Of a stretch of 64,000 nucleotides of DNA, positions 14,201 through 26,470 are shown piece by piece. The DNA is from Chrysogorgia sp. JL179-B06. Lineage: Eukaryota > Cnidaria > Anthozoa > Scleralcyonacea > Chrysogorgiidae. The notes beneath the pieces are model-generated. The model made no database searches. It was not told where the DNA came from and saw nothing but the letters and a program-made list of their open reading frames with translations. Positions within the stretch are counted from its first letter, which is position 1. Every line of letters starts with the position of its first letter. Location of the stretch: the NCBI GenBank assembly GCA_035772405.1, contig JAYKKM010000068.1, positions 62,001 to 126,000 on the forward strand, read 5' to 3'. The translations under genes and the position numbers were made by a program.

Positions 14201-15110
14201 CTTGTGTTGACAAGTTGTCTTGTCTTGTCTTGTCTTGTCTTGACAAGTTGTCTTGTCTTGATAAGTTGTCTTGTCTTGACAAGTTGTTTTGTCTTGACAA
14301 GTTGTCTTGTCTTGTCTTGTCTTGTACTGTCCTGTCCTGTCCTATCTTGTCGTGACAAGTTGTCTTGTCTTGTCTTGTCTTGTCCTGTCCTGTCCTGTCC
14401 TATCTTGTCTTGTCTTATCGTTTCTTGTCTTGTCTTGTCTTGTCTTGTCTTTGCTTGTCTTGTCTTATCTTGTCTTGACAAGTTGTTTTGTCTTGTCTTG
14501 ACAAATTGTCTTGTCTTGACAAGTTCTCTTGTCTTGACAAGTTCCCTTGTCTTGTCCTGTCTTGTCTTGTCTTGTCTTGTCCTGTCTTGTCTTGTCTTCA
14601 CAAGTTGTCTTGTCTTGTCTTGTCTTGTCTTGTCTTGTCTTGTCTTCACAAGTTGTCTTGTCTTGACAAGTTGTCTTGTCTTGTCTTGTCTTATTTTGTC
14701 TTGTCTTGTATTGTCTTGTCTTGTCTTGTCTTGTCTTGTCTTGTCTTGTGCTGTCTTGTCTTGTCTTGTCTTGTCTTCACAAGTTGTCTTGTCTTGACAA
14801 GTTTTCTTGTCTTGTCTTGTCTTGTCTTGTCTTGTCTTGTCTTGTCTTGTCTTGTCTTGTCTTGTCCTGTCCTGTCTTGTCTTGTCTTTTCTTGTCTTGT
14901 CTTGTCTTGTCTTGTCTTGTCTTGTGCTGTCTTTTCTTGTCTTGTTTTGTCTTGTCTTGTCTTGTCTTGTTCTGTCTTGTCTTGTGTTGTCTTGTCTTGT
15001 CTTCACAACTTGTCTTGTTTTGTGTTGATTAGTTGTCTTGTCTTGTCTTGTCTTGACAAGTTGTCTTGTCTTGACAAGTTGTCTTGTCTTGTCTTGCACT
15101 GTCCTGTCCT
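11290..15110. repeat. Higher-order repeat region B, about 1.3-kb units
   Basis: Rare variant strings recur in order with spacings of about 1.25-1.31 kb. GTGCTGTCTTTTCTTG lies near 11,545, 12,794 and 14,107. The TCGTGACAAG/TCTTATCGTTTCTTG block lies near 13,038 and 14,350, with a variant near 11,783. This gives roughly three tandem copies of a 1.3-kb unit built from pentamers. A fourth, diverged copy may follow at about 15,100. Confidence 0.75.
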
Positions 15111-18100
15111 GTCCTATCTTGTCTTGACAAGTTGTCTTGTCTTGTCTTGACAAATTGTCTTGTCTTGACAAGTTCTCTTGTCTTGACAAGTTCTCTTGTC
15201 TTGTCTTGTCTTGTCTTGTCTTGTCTTGTCCTGTCTTGTCTTGTCTTCACAAGTTGTCTTGTCTTGTCTTGTCTTGTCTTGTCTTGTCTTGATAAGTTGT
15301 CTTGTCTTGACAAGTTGTCTTCTCTTGTCTTGTCTTGTCTTGTCCTGTCTTGTCTTGTCTTGTCTTGTCTTCACAAGTTGTCTTGTATTCACAAGTTGTC
15401 TTGTCTTGTCTTGACAAGTTGTCTTGTGTTGTCTTGTCTTGTCTTGACAAGTTGTCTTGTCTTGTCTTGACAAGTTGTCTTGTCTTGTCTTGACAAGTTG
15501 TCTTGTCTTGACAAGTTGTCTTGTCTTGTCTTGTTTTGTTTTGTTTTGTCTTGTCTTGTCTTGTCTTGACAAGTTGTCTTGTCTTGTCTTGTCTTGTCTT
15601 GTCCTGTCTTGTCTTGTCCTGTCTTGTCTTGTCTTGTCTTGTCTTGTCTTGTCTTGTCTTGTCCTGTCTTTTCTTGTCTTGTTTTGTCTTGTCTTGTCTT
15701 GTCTTGTTCTGTCTTGTCTTGTGTTGTCTTGTCTTGTCTTCACAACTTGTCTTGTCTTGTCTTGACAAGTTGTCTTGTCTTGTCTTGTCTTGCCTTGACA
15801 AGTTGTCTTGTCTTGATAAGTTGTCTTGTCTTGTCTTGTCTTGTACTGTCCTGTCCTGTCCTATCTTGTCGTGACAAGTTGTCTTGTCTTGACAAGTTGT
15901 CTTGTCTTGACAAGTTCTCTTGTCTTGACAAGTTGTCTTGTCTTGTCCTGTCTTGTCTTGTCTTGTCTTGTCCTGTCTTGTCTTGTCTTCACAAATTGTC
16001 TTGTCTTGTCTAGTCTTGTCTTGTCTTGTCTTGTCTTCACAAGTTGTCTTGTCTTGACAAGTTGTCTTCTCTTGTCTTGTCTTGTCTTGTCCTGTCTTGT
16101 CTTGTCTTGTCTTGTCTTCACAAGTTGTCTTGTCTTCACAAGTTGTCTTGTCTTGTCTTGACAAGTTGTCTTGTGTTGTCTTGTCTTGTCTTGACAAGTT
16201 GTCTTGTCTTGTCTTGACAAGTTGTCTTGTCTTGTCTTGTCTTGACAAGTTGTCTTGTCTTGACAAGTTGTCTTGTCTTGTCTTGTTTTGTTTTGTTTTG
16301 TCTTGTCTTGTCTTGTCTTGACAAGTTGTCTTGTCTTGTCTTGTCTTGTCTTGTCTTGTCCTGTCTTGTCCTGTCCTGTCTTGTCTTGTCTTGTCTTGTC
16401 TTGTCTTGTCTTGTCTTGTCTTGTCTTGTTTTGTCCTGTCCTGTCTTGTCTTGTCTTCAGAAGTTGTCTTGTCTTGTCTTGTCTTGACAAGTTGTCTTGT
16501 CTTGACAAGTTATCTTGTCTTGTCTTGTCTTGACAAGTTGTCTTGTCTTGACAAGTTGTCTTGTCTTGTCTTGTCTTGTCTTATCTTGTCTTGTCTTGTC
16601 TTGTCTTGTCTTGTCTTGTCTTGTCTTGTCTTGTCTTGTATTGTCTTGTCTTGTCTTCACAAGTTGTCTTGTCTTGTCTTGTCTTGACAAGTTGTCTTGT
16701 CTTGACAAGTTGTCTTGTCTTGTCTTGTCTTATTTTGTCTTGTCTTGTCTTGTCTTGTCTTGTCTTGTCTTGTCTTGTCTTGTCTTGACAAGTTGTCTTG
16801 TCTTGTCTTGACAAGTTGTCTTGTCTTGACAAGTTTTCTTGTCTTGTCTTGTCTTGTCTTGTCTTGTCTTGTCTTTTCTTGTCTTGTCTTGTCTTGTCTT
16901 GTCTTTTCTTGTCCTTTCTTGTCTTGTCTTGTTTTGTCTTGTCTTGTCTTGTCTTGTTCTGTCTTGTCTTGTGTTGTCTTGTCTTGTCTTCACAACTTGT
17001 CTTGTCTTGTCTTGACAAGTTGTCTTGTCTTGTCTTGTCTTGTCTTGTCCTATCCTGTCTTGTCTTGTCTTGTCTTGTTTTGTCTTGTCCTGTCCTGTCC
17101 TGTCTTGTCTTGTCTTCAGAAGTTGTCTTGTCTTGTCTTGTCTTGACAAATTGTCTTGTCTTGACAAGTTGTCTTGTCTTGTCTTGTCTTGACAAGTTGT
17201 CTTGTCTTGACAAGTTTTCTTGTCTTGTCTTGTCTTGTCTTGTCTTGTCTTGTCCTGTCCTGTCTTTTCTTGTCTTTTCTTGTCTTGTCTTGTCTTGTCT
17301 TGTCTTGTCTTGTCTTGTCTTGTCTTGTCTTGTCTTGTCTTGTCTTGTCTTGTCTTGTCTTGTCTTGTCTTGTCTTGTCCTGTCTTTTCTTGTCTTGTTT
17401 TGTTTTGTTTTGTCTTGTCTTGTCTTGTCTTGTTCTGTCTTGTCTTGTGTTGTCTTGTCTTGTCTTCACAACTTGTCTTGTCTTGTGTTGACAAGTTGTC
17501 TTGTCTTGTCTTGTCTTGTCTTGACAACTTGTCTTGTCTTGATAAGTTGTCTTGTCTTGACAAGTCTTGTCTTGTCTTGTCCTATCCTGGCTTGTCTTGT
17601 CTTGTCTTGTCTTGTTTTGTCTTGTCTTGACAAGTTGTCTTGTCTTGTCTTGTCTTGTCTTGTCTTGTCTTGTCTTGTCTTGTCTTGTCTTGACAAGTTG
17701 TCTTGTCTTGACAAGTTGTCTTGTCTTGTCTTGTCTTATTTTGTCTTGTCTTGTATTGTCTTGACTTGTCTTGTCTTGTCCTGTCTTGTCTTGTCTTGTC
17801 TTGTCATCACAAGTTGTCTTGTATTCACAAGTTGTCTTGTCTTGTCTTGACAAGTTGTCTTGTGTTATCTTGACAAGTTTTCTTGTCTTGTCTTGTCTTG
17901 ACAAGTTGTCTTGTCTTGTCTTGTCTTGACAAGTTGTCTTGTCTTGACAAGTTGTCTTGACAAGTTGTCTTGTCTTGTCTTGTCTTGACAAGTTGTCTTG
18001 TATTGTATTGTCCTGTCTTGCCTTGTCCTGTCTTGTCTTGTCTTGTCTTGTCTTGTCTTGTCTTCACAAGTTGTCTTGTATTGTCTTGACAAGTTGTCTT

Positions 18101-18729
18101 GTCTTGACAAGTTGTCTTGTCTTGTCTTGTCTTGTCTTGACAAGTTGTCTTGTATTGTATTGTCCTGTCTTGTCTTGTCCTGTCTTGTCTTGTCTTGTCT
18201 TGTCTTGTCTTGTCTTGTCTTGTCTTGTCTTGTCTTGTCTTGTCTTGTCTTGTCTTGTCCTATCCTGTCTTGTCTTGTCTTGTCTTGTTTTGTCCTGTCC
18301 TGTCTTGTCTTGTCTTCAGAAGTTGTCTTGTCTTGTCTTGTCTTGACAAGTTGTCTTGTCTTGACAAGTTATCTTGTCTTGTCTTGACAAGTTGTCTTGT
18401 CTTTACAAGTTGTCTTGTCTTGTCTTGTCTTGTCTTATCTTGTCTTGTCCGATTTTGTCTTGTCTTGTCTTGTATTGTATTGTCTTGTCTTGTCTTCACA
18501 AGTTATCTTGTCTTGTCTTGTCTTGACAAGTTGTCTTGTCTTGACAAGTTGTCTTGTCTTGTCTTGTCTTGACAAGTTGTCTTGTCTTGACAAGTTGTCT
18601 TGTCTTGTCTTATTTTGTCTTGTCTTGTCTTGTCTTGTCTTGTCTTGTCTTGTCCTGTCTTGTCTTGTCTTGTCTTGTCTTGTCTTGTCTTCACAAGTTG
18701 TCTTGTCTTGTCTTGACAAGTTGTCTTGT

Positions 18730-21700
18730 CTTGTCTTGACAAGTTGTCTTGTCTTGTCTTGTCTTGTCTTGTCCTATCCTATCCTGTCTTGTCTTGTCTT
18801 GTCTTGTCTTGTTTTGTCTTGTCTTGACAAATTGTCTTGTCTTGACAAGTTGTCTTGTCTTGTCTTGTCTTGACAAGTTGTCTTGTCTTGACAAGTTGTC
18901 TTGTCTTGTATTGTCTTGACAAGTTGTCTTGTCTTGATAAGTTATCTTGTCTTGTCTTGTCTTGTCTTGTCCTGTCCTATCCTGTCTTGTCTTGTCTTGT
19001 CTTGTCTTGTCTTGTCTTGTCTTGTCTTGTCTTGTCTTGTCTTGTCTTGCCTGTCCTGTCTTGTCTTGTCTTCAGAAGCTGTCTTGTCTTGTCTTGTCTT
19101 GACAAGTTGTCTTGTCTTGTCTTGTCTTGACAAGTTGTATTGTCTTGACAAGTTGTCTTGTCTTGTCTTGTCTTGTCTTGTCTTGTCTTGTCTTGTCTTG
19201 TCTTGTCCTGTCTTGTCTTGTCTTCACAAGTTGTCTTGTCTTGTCTTGTTTTGACAAGTTGTCTTGTCTTGACAAGTTGTCTTGTCTTGTCTTGTCTTGT
19301 CTTGTCTTGTCCTATCCTGTCTTGTCTTGTCTTGTCTTGTTTTGTCCTGTCCTGTCTTGTCTTGTCTTCATTTTGTCTTGTCTTGTCTTGTCTTGACAAA
19401 TTGTCTTGTCTTTACAAGTTGTCTTGTCTTGTCTTGTCCTGTCTTGTCCGATTTTGTCTTGTCTTGTCTTGTATTGTATTGTCTTGTCTTGTCTTCACAA
19501 GTTGTCTTGTCTTGTCTTGTCTTGACAAGTTGTCTTGTCTTGACAAGTTGTCTTGTCTTGACAAGTTGTCTTGTCTTGTCTTGTCTTGTCTTATTTTGTC
19601 TTGTCTTGTCTTGTCTTGTCTTGTCCTGTCTTGTCTTGTCTTGTCTTGTTTTGTCTTCACAAGTTGTCTTGTCTTGTCTTGACAAGTTGTCTTGTCTTGT
19701 CTTGTCTTGACAAGTTGTCCTGTATTGTCTTGTCTTGTCTTGTCTTGTCTTGTCTTGTCTTGTCTTGTCTTGTCTTGTCTTGTCTTGTTTTGTCCTGTCC
19801 TGTCTTGTCTTGTCTTCAGAAGTTGTCTTGTCTTGTCTTGTCTTGACAAGTTGTCTTGTCTTGTCTTGTCTTGTCTTGACAAGTTGTCTTGTATTGTCTT
19901 GTCTTGTCTTGACAAGTTGTCTTGTCTTGTCTTGTCTTGTCTTGACAAGTTGTCTTGTCTTGACAAGTTTTCTTGTCTTGACAAGTTTTCTTGTCTTCAC
20001 AAGTTGTCTTGTCTTGTCTTGAGGAGTTGTCTTGTCTTGTCCTGTCTTGTCCTGTCCTGTCTTGTCTTGTCTTGTCTTGTCTTGTCTTGTCTTGTCTTGT
20101 CTTGTCTTGTCTTGTCTTGTCTTGTCTTGTCTTGTCTTGTCTTGTCTTGTCTTGTCTTGTCTTGTCTTGTCTTGTCTTCACAAGTTGTCTTGTCTTGTCT
20201 TGACAAGTTGTCTTGTCTTATCTTGTCTTGTCTTGTCTTGTCTTGTCTTGTCCTGTCCTGTCCTGTCTTGTCTTGTTTTGTTTTGTCTTGTTTTGTCTTG
20301 TCTTGTCTTGTCTTGTCTTGTCTTGTCTTGTCTTTACAAGTTGTCTTGTCTTGTCTTGTCCTGTCTTGTCCGATTTTGTCTTGTCTTGTCTTGTCTTGTA
20401 TTGTCTTGTCTTGTCTTGTCTTCACAAGTTGTCTTGTATTGTCTTGTCTTGACAAGTTGTCTTGTCTTGACAAGTTGTCTTGTCTTGTCTTGACAAGTTG
20501 TCCTGTATTGTCTTGTCTTGTCTTGTCTTGTCTTGTCTTGTCTTGTCTTGTCTTGTCTTGTCTTGTTTTGTCCTGTCCTGTCTTGTCTTGACAAGTTGTC
20601 TTGTCTTGTCCTGTCTTGTCTTGTCTTGTCTTGTCCTGTCTTGTCTTGTCTTCACAAGTTGTCTTGTCTTGTCTTGTCTTGTCTTGTCTTGTCTTGTCTT
20701 GTCTTGTCTTGACAAGTTGTCTTGTCTTGTCTTGTCTTGTCTTGTCCTGTCTTGTCTTGTCTTGTCTTGTCTTGACAAGTTGTCTTGTATTCACAAGTTG
20801 TCTTGTCTTGTCTTGACAAGTTGTCTTGTCTTGTCTTGTCTTGTCTTGACAAGTTGTCTTGTCTTGTCTTGACAAGTTGTCTTGTCTTGTCTTGTCTTGA
20901 CAAGTTGTCTTGTCTTGACAAGTTGTCTTGTCTTGTCTTGTTTTGTTTTGTTTTGTCTTGTCTTGTCTTGTCTTGACAAGTTGTCTTGTCTTGTCTTGTC
21001 TTGTCTTGTCTTGTCTTGTCCTGTCCTGTCTTGTCTTGTCTTGTCTTGTCTTGTCTTGTCTTGTCTTGTGCTGTCTTTTCTTGTCTTGTTCTGTCTTGTC
21101 TTGTCTTGTCTTGTTCTGTCTTGTCTTGTGTTGTCTTGTCTTGTCTTCACAACTTGTCTTGTTTTGTCTTGACAAGTTGTCTTGTCTTGTCTTGTCTTGA
21201 CAAGTTGTCTTGTCTTGACAAGTTGTCTTGTCTTGTCTTGTCTTGTACTGTCCTGTCCTGTCCTATCTTGTCTTGACAAGTTGTCTTGTCTTGTCTTGAC
21301 AAATTGTCTTGTCTTGACAAGTTCTCTTGTCTTGACAAGTTCTCTTGTCTTGTCCTGTCTTGTCTTGTCTTGTCTTGTCCTGTCTTGTCTTGTCTTCACA
21401 AATTGTCTTGTCTTGTCTAGTCTTGTCTTGTCTTGTCTTGTCTTCACAAGTTGTCTTGTCTTGACAAGTTGTCTTGTCTTGTCTTGTCTTGTCTTGTCCT
21501 GTCTTGTCTTGTCTTGTCTTGTCTTCACAAGTTGTCTTGTATTCACAAGTTGTCTTGTCTTGTCTTGACAAGTTGTCTTGTCTTGTCTTGTCTTGTCTTG
21601 ACAAGTTGTCTTGTCTTGTCTTGACAAGTTGTCTTGTCTTGTCTTGTCTTGACAAGTTGTCTTGTCTTGACAAGTTGTCTTGTCTTGTCTTGTTTTGTTT

Positions 21701-24150
21701 TGTTTTGTCTTGTCTTGTCTTGTCTTGACAAGTTGTCTTGTCTTGTCTTGTCTTGTCTTGTCTTGTCTTGTCCTGTCTTGTCCTGTCCTGTCTTGTCTTG
21801 TCTTGTCTTGTCTTGTCTTGTCTTGTCTTGTCTTGTCTTGTCTTGTCCTGTCCTGTTCTGTCTTGTCTTGTCTTCAGAAGTTCTCTTGTCTTGTCTTGTC
21901 TTGTCTTGACAAGTTGTCTTGTCTTGACAAGTTATCTTGTCTTGTCTTGTCTTGACAAGTTGTCTTGTCTTGACAAGTTGTCTTGTCTTGTCTTGTCTTG
22001 TCTTATCTTGTCTTGTCTTGTCTTGTCTTGTCTTGTCTTGTCTTGTCTTGTCTTGTCTTGTCTTGTCTTGTATTCACAAGTTGTCTTGTCTTGTCTTGAC
22101 AAGTTGTCTTGTCTTGACAAGTTGTCTTGTCTTGTCTTGTCTTATTTTGTCTTGTCTTGTCTTGTCTTGTCTTGTCTTGTCTTGTCCTGTCTTTTCTTGT
22201 CTTGTCTTGTCTTGTCTTGTCTTCACAAGTTGTCTTGTCTTGTCTTGACAAGTTGTCTTGTCTTGTCTTGACAAGTTGTCTTGTCTTGTCTTGTCTTGTC
22301 TTGTCCTATCCTATCCTGTCTTGTCTTGTCTTGTCTTGTCTTGTTTTGTCTTGTCTTGACAAATTGTCTTGTCTTGACAAGTTGTCTTGTCTTGTCTTGT
22401 CTTGACAAGTTGTCTTGTCTTGACAAGTTGTCTTGTCTTGTCTTGTCTTGACAAGTTGTCTTGTCTTGATAAGTTATCTTGTCTTGTCTTGTCTTGTCCT
22501 GTCCTGTCCTATCCTGTCTTGTCTTGTCTTGTCTTGTCTTGTCTTGTCTTGTCTTGTCTTGTCTTGTCTTGTCTTGTCTTGTCTTGTCTTGTCTTGCCTG
22601 TCTTGTCTTGTCTTGTCTTCAGAAGCTGTCTTGTCTTGTCTTGTCTTGACAAGTTGTCTTGTCTTGTCTTGTCTTGACAAGTTGTATTGTCTTGACAAGT
22701 TGTCTTGTCTTGTCTTGTCTTGTCTTGTCTTGTCTTGTCTTGTCTTGTCTTGTCTTGTCTTGTCTTGTCTTGACAAGTTGTCTTGTCTTGTCTTGTCTTG
22801 ACAAGTTGTCTTGTCTTGACAAGTTGTCTTGTCTTGTCTTGTCTTGTCTTGTCTTGTCTTGTCCTATCCTGTCTTGTCTTGTCTTGTCTTGTTTTGTCCT
22901 GTCCTGTCTTGTCTTGTCTTCATTTTGTCTTGTCTTGGCTTGTCTTGACAAATTGTCTTGTCTTTACAAGTTGTCTTGTCTTGTCTTGTCCTGTATTGTC
23001 CGATTTTGTCTTGTCTTGTCTTGTATTGTATTGTCTTGTCTTGTCTTCACAAGTTGTCTTGTCTTGTCTTGACAAGTTGTCTTGTCTTGACAAGTTGTCT
23101 TGTCTTGACAAGTTGTCTTGTCTTGTCTTGTCTTGTCTTATTTTGTCTTGTCTTGTCTTGTCTTGTCTTGTCTTGTCTTGTCTTGTCTTGTCTTGTTTTG
23201 TCTTCACAAGTTGTCTTGTCTTGTCTTGACAAGTTGTCTTGTCTTGTCTTGTCTTGACAAGTTGTCCTGTATTGTCTTGTCTTGTCTTGTCTTGTCTTGT
23301 CTTGTCTTGTCTTGTCTTGTCTTGTCCTGTCCTGTCTTGTCTTGTCTTCAGAAGTTGTCTTGTCTTGTCTTGTCTTGACAAGTTGTCTTGTATTGTCTTG
23401 TCTTGTCTTGACAAGTTGTCTTGTATTGTCTTGTCTTGTCTTGACAAGTTGTCTTGTCTTGTCTTGTCTTGTCTTGACAAGTTGTCTTGTCTTGACAAGT
23501 TTTCTTGTCTTGACAAGTTTTCTTGTCTTCACAAGTTGTCTTGTCTTGTCTTGAGGAGTTGTCTTGTCTTGTCCTGTCTTGTCCTGTCCTGTGTTGTCTT
23601 GTCTTGTCTTGTCTTGTCTAGTCTTGTCTTGTCTTGTCTTGTCTTGTCTTGTCTTGTCTTGTCTTGTCTTGTCCTGTCTTGTCTTGTCTTGTCTTGTCTT
23701 GTCTTCACAAGTTGTCTTGTCTTGTCTTGACAAGTTGTCTTGTCTTATCTTGTCTTGTCTTGTCTTGTCTTGTCTTGTCCTGTCCTGTCCTGTCTTGTCT
23801 TGTTTTGTTTTGTTTTGTTTTGTCTTGTCTTGTCTTGTCTTGTCTTTACAAGTTGTCTTGTCTTGTCTTGTCCTGTCTTGTCCGATTTTGTCTTGTCTTG
23901 TCTTGTCTTGTATTGTCTTGTCTTGTCTTGTCTTCACAAGTTGTCTTGTATTGTCTTGTCTTGACAAGTTGTCTTGTCTTGACAAGTTGTCTTGTCTTGT
24001 CTTGACAAGTTGTCCTGTATTGTCTTGTCTTGTCTTGTCTTGTCTTGTCTTGTCTTGTCTTGTCTTGTTTTGTCCTGTCCTGTCTTGTCTTGTCTTCAGA
24101 AGTTGTCTTGTCTTGTCTTGTCTTGACAAGTTGTCTTGTATTGTCTTGTC
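18730..24150. repeat. Higher-order repeat region C, 3.5-kb spaced duplication
   Basis: Markers of 18.7-20.6 kb reappear in the same order at 22.2-24.15 kb. CCTATCCTATCCTG lies near 18,775 and 22,306. CTTCATTTTGTC lies near 19,368 and 22,920. TCCGATTTTG lies near 19,447, 20,370, 22,999 and 23,881. TTGAGGAGTTGTC lies near 20,018 and 23,550. Offsets are 3.51-3.55 kb, so a segment of about 1.9 kb was duplicated 3.5 kb away, with small indels since. Confidence 0.75.
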
Positions 24151-24240
24151 TTGTCTTGACAAGTTGTCTTGTCTTGACAAGTTGTCTTGTCTTGACAAGT
24201 TGTCTTGTCTTGTCTTGTCTTGTCTTGACAAGTTGTCTTG

Positions 24241-24545
24241 TCTTGTCTTGTCTTATCTTGTCTTGTCCTGTCTTGTCTTGTCTTGTCCTGTCTTGTCGTG
24301 TCTTGTCTTGTCTTGTCTAGTCCTGTCTTGTCCTGTCCTGTCTTGTCTTGACTTGTCTTCTATTGTATTGTCTTGTCTTGTCTTGTCTTGTCTTGACAAG
24401 TTGTCTTGTCTTGTCTTGTCTTATCTTGTCTTGTCCTGTCTTGTCTTGTCTTGTCCTGTCTTGTCGTGTCTTGTCTTGTCTTGTCTAGTCCTGTCTTGTC
24501 CTGTCCTGTCTTGTCTTGACTTGTCTTCTATTGTATTGTCTTGTC
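24241..24545. repeat. 168-bp tandem duplication inside the satellite
   Basis: The stretch containing TTATCTTG, TCGTGTCTTG, TCTAGTCCTG and TTCTATTGTATTG occurs twice in direct succession. The TTATCTTG strings start at 24,253 and 24,421, and I see no difference between the two copies over about 130 bp. It is the youngest-looking duplication in the array. Confidence 0.85.
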
Positions 24546-25680
24546 TTGTCCTGTCTTGTATTATCTTGTCTCGTCTTCACAAGTTGTCTTGTCTTGCCTG
24601 TCCTGTCCTGTCCTGTCTTGTCTTGTCTTGTCTTGTCTTGTCTTGTCTTGTCTTGTCTTGTCTTGTCTTGTCTTGCCTTGTCTTATTTTGTCTTCTCTTG
24701 TCTTGTCCTGTCCTGTCTTGTCTTGTCTTCAGAAGTTGTCTTGTCTTGTCTTGTCTTGACAAGTTGTCTTGTCTTGACAAGTTGTCTTGTCTTGTCTTGT
24801 CTTGACAAGTTGTCTTGTCTTGACAAGTTGTCTTGTCTTGTCTTGTCTTGACAAGTTGTCTTGTCTTGACAAGTTGTCTTGTATTGTATTGTCTTGTCTT
24901 GTCTTGTCTTGTCTTGTCTTGTCCTGTCTTGTCCTGTCCTGTCCTGTCTTATCTTGTCTTGTCTTGTCTTGTCTTGTCTTGTCTTGTCTTGTCTTGTCAT
25001 GTCTTGTCTTGTCCTGTCTTGTCTTGTCTTGACAAGTTATCTTGTCTTGTCTTGTCTTGACAAGTTGTCTTGTCTTGGCAAGTTGTCTTGTCTTGTCTTG
25101 TCTTGTCCTGTCTTGTCTTGTCTTGTCTTCACAAGTTGTCTTGTCTTGTCTTGACAAGTTGTCTTGTGTTGTCTTGTGTTGTCTTGACAAGTTGTCTTGT
25201 TTTGTCTTGTCTTGTCTTGTCTTGTCTTGTCTTGTCCCGTCCTGTCCTGTCCTGTCTTGACTTGTCTTGGCTTGTCCTGTCCTGTCTTGTCTTGTATTGT
25301 CTTGTCTTCACAAGTTGCCTTGTCTTGTCATGTCTTGACAAATTGTCTTGTCTTGAGACGTTGTCTTGTCTTGTCTGGTCTTGTCTTGTCTTGTCTTGTC
25401 TTGTCTTGTCTTGTCTTGCCCTGTCCTGTCCTGTCTTGTCTTGTCTTGTCTTGTCTTGTCTTGTCTTGTCTTGTCTTGTCTTGTCTTGTCTTGTCTTGTC
25501 TTGCCACTGTCCTGTCTTGTCTTATCTTGACAAGTTGTCTTGTCTTGTCTTGAATCCATCATAACGTTGTATAACATAGAAGTTGTCTTGAATCCATCAT
25601 AACGAACAGAGTTATAGATTGCAAATTAAGGGAATCTCAATATTCACGCCATCATTCAAATCTTATTCAGATTCCATTGA

Positions 25681-26470
25681 TTGATTCTGCTATTGTTTAT
25701 AACAATAGAGAAAGCTTTAATGCAGTGTTGTGTACTGAACGCTCAATCACTTCGGAACAAATGTGCCGACTTTGTGGACTATATTAAGGAATTTAAAGTG
25801 GATATTGCAGTTATCACTGAAACATGGTTTAGACCTATCGACTCTGCTGCCAAAATCGCTGCTACCCAGCTGGTTATCAGTTATTAGATCATCCTCGTCC
25901 GGATAGGATTGGTGGGGAAACTGGTATCCTAGTGCGTGATACTCTACAGGTTAAAAAACTTAGAGGGAACGTTCTGGACTCGTTTGAATATTCTGAGTGG
26001 GATATTGTTCTTGGTTCTTTTCGTCTACGCCTGGTTGTGATATACAGGCCTCCTTATTCTCCAATTCATCCAGTTTACCGCGGGTGCATTTATCATCGAA
26101 TTTGGTCATGTACCTGGAATCTGTTGTCATGGTTACTGAGGCACTCTTGATAACAGGCGATTTTAATATTCATGTTGATTGTTACCATTGGACAATGATT
26201 GTTGTAAGTTTCTGGATCTCCTGCAGTCCATGGGCATGGTACAACATGTTGATTTCCCTACACATGTGTCTGGACATACATTGGACTTGCTTATTACCCG
26301 CCAAGTTGATTCCATCTTGGGCCATGTCCCTAAACCAAGTCACTATTTTTCTGACCATTGTTCGTTCTTATTTGAATTGAACACATCAAAACCACAACTT
26401 TTAAGGAAAAAGATATCATTTCGTCCTATAAAGGCTATTGATTATTTCAGCACTAGTGCATGACTTGTCT
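25681..26470 (+). pseudogene. LINE endonuclease domain, frameshifted
   Basis: Pieces of an exonuclease-endonuclease-phosphatase domain occur in successive frames. They include LNAQSLRNK, the catalytic-type ITETWF, then ITGDFNIHVD, SGHTLDLLITRQ and a YFSDHCSF segment that matches the conserved Asp-His pair. The pieces lie in different frames (25,681-25,887; 25,932-26,150; 26,179-26,463), with stops between them. In an intact element this domain nicks target DNA to prime reverse transcription. The order of motifs is right, and the breaks show that this copy is dead. Confidence 0.85.

Larger units (their letters stand above)
1..25552. repeat. Giant TTGTC pentanucleotide satellite, block 1
   Basis: The block is built almost entirely from TTGTC (CTTGT) units. 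Common unit variants are TCCTG, TATTG, TTTTG and TGTTG. Single inverted units break the array every few tens of bases as TTGACAAGTTGTC, so CTTGTC-TT-GACAAG and GACAA-G-TTGTC dyads occur hundreds of times. Adenine is nearly confined to these inverted units and to variants such as TTCACAAG and CTTCAGAAG, giving extreme T-over-A strand asymmetry. Longer-range order is visible: marker strings such as CTTCAGAAGTTGTC and TCCGATTTTGTC recur in the same local order within modules. No gene is visible inside. The array continues past the left edge, so its full length is unknown. Satellite identity is seen directly; any centromeric or heterochromatic role is only conjecture. Confidence 0.98.

Noticed and set aside
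1..25552. Dozens of long plus- and minus-strand ORFs (up to about 590 codons) rich in SCLVL or DKTRQ
   Set aside because: They are the six-frame translation of a stop-free pentamer satellite, begin mostly at TTG-type codons, lack ATG and show no protein family. Annotated as repeat.
1..25552. CRISPR array
   Set aside because: Repeats are 5-bp tandem units without unique spacers, and the sequence is eukaryotic.
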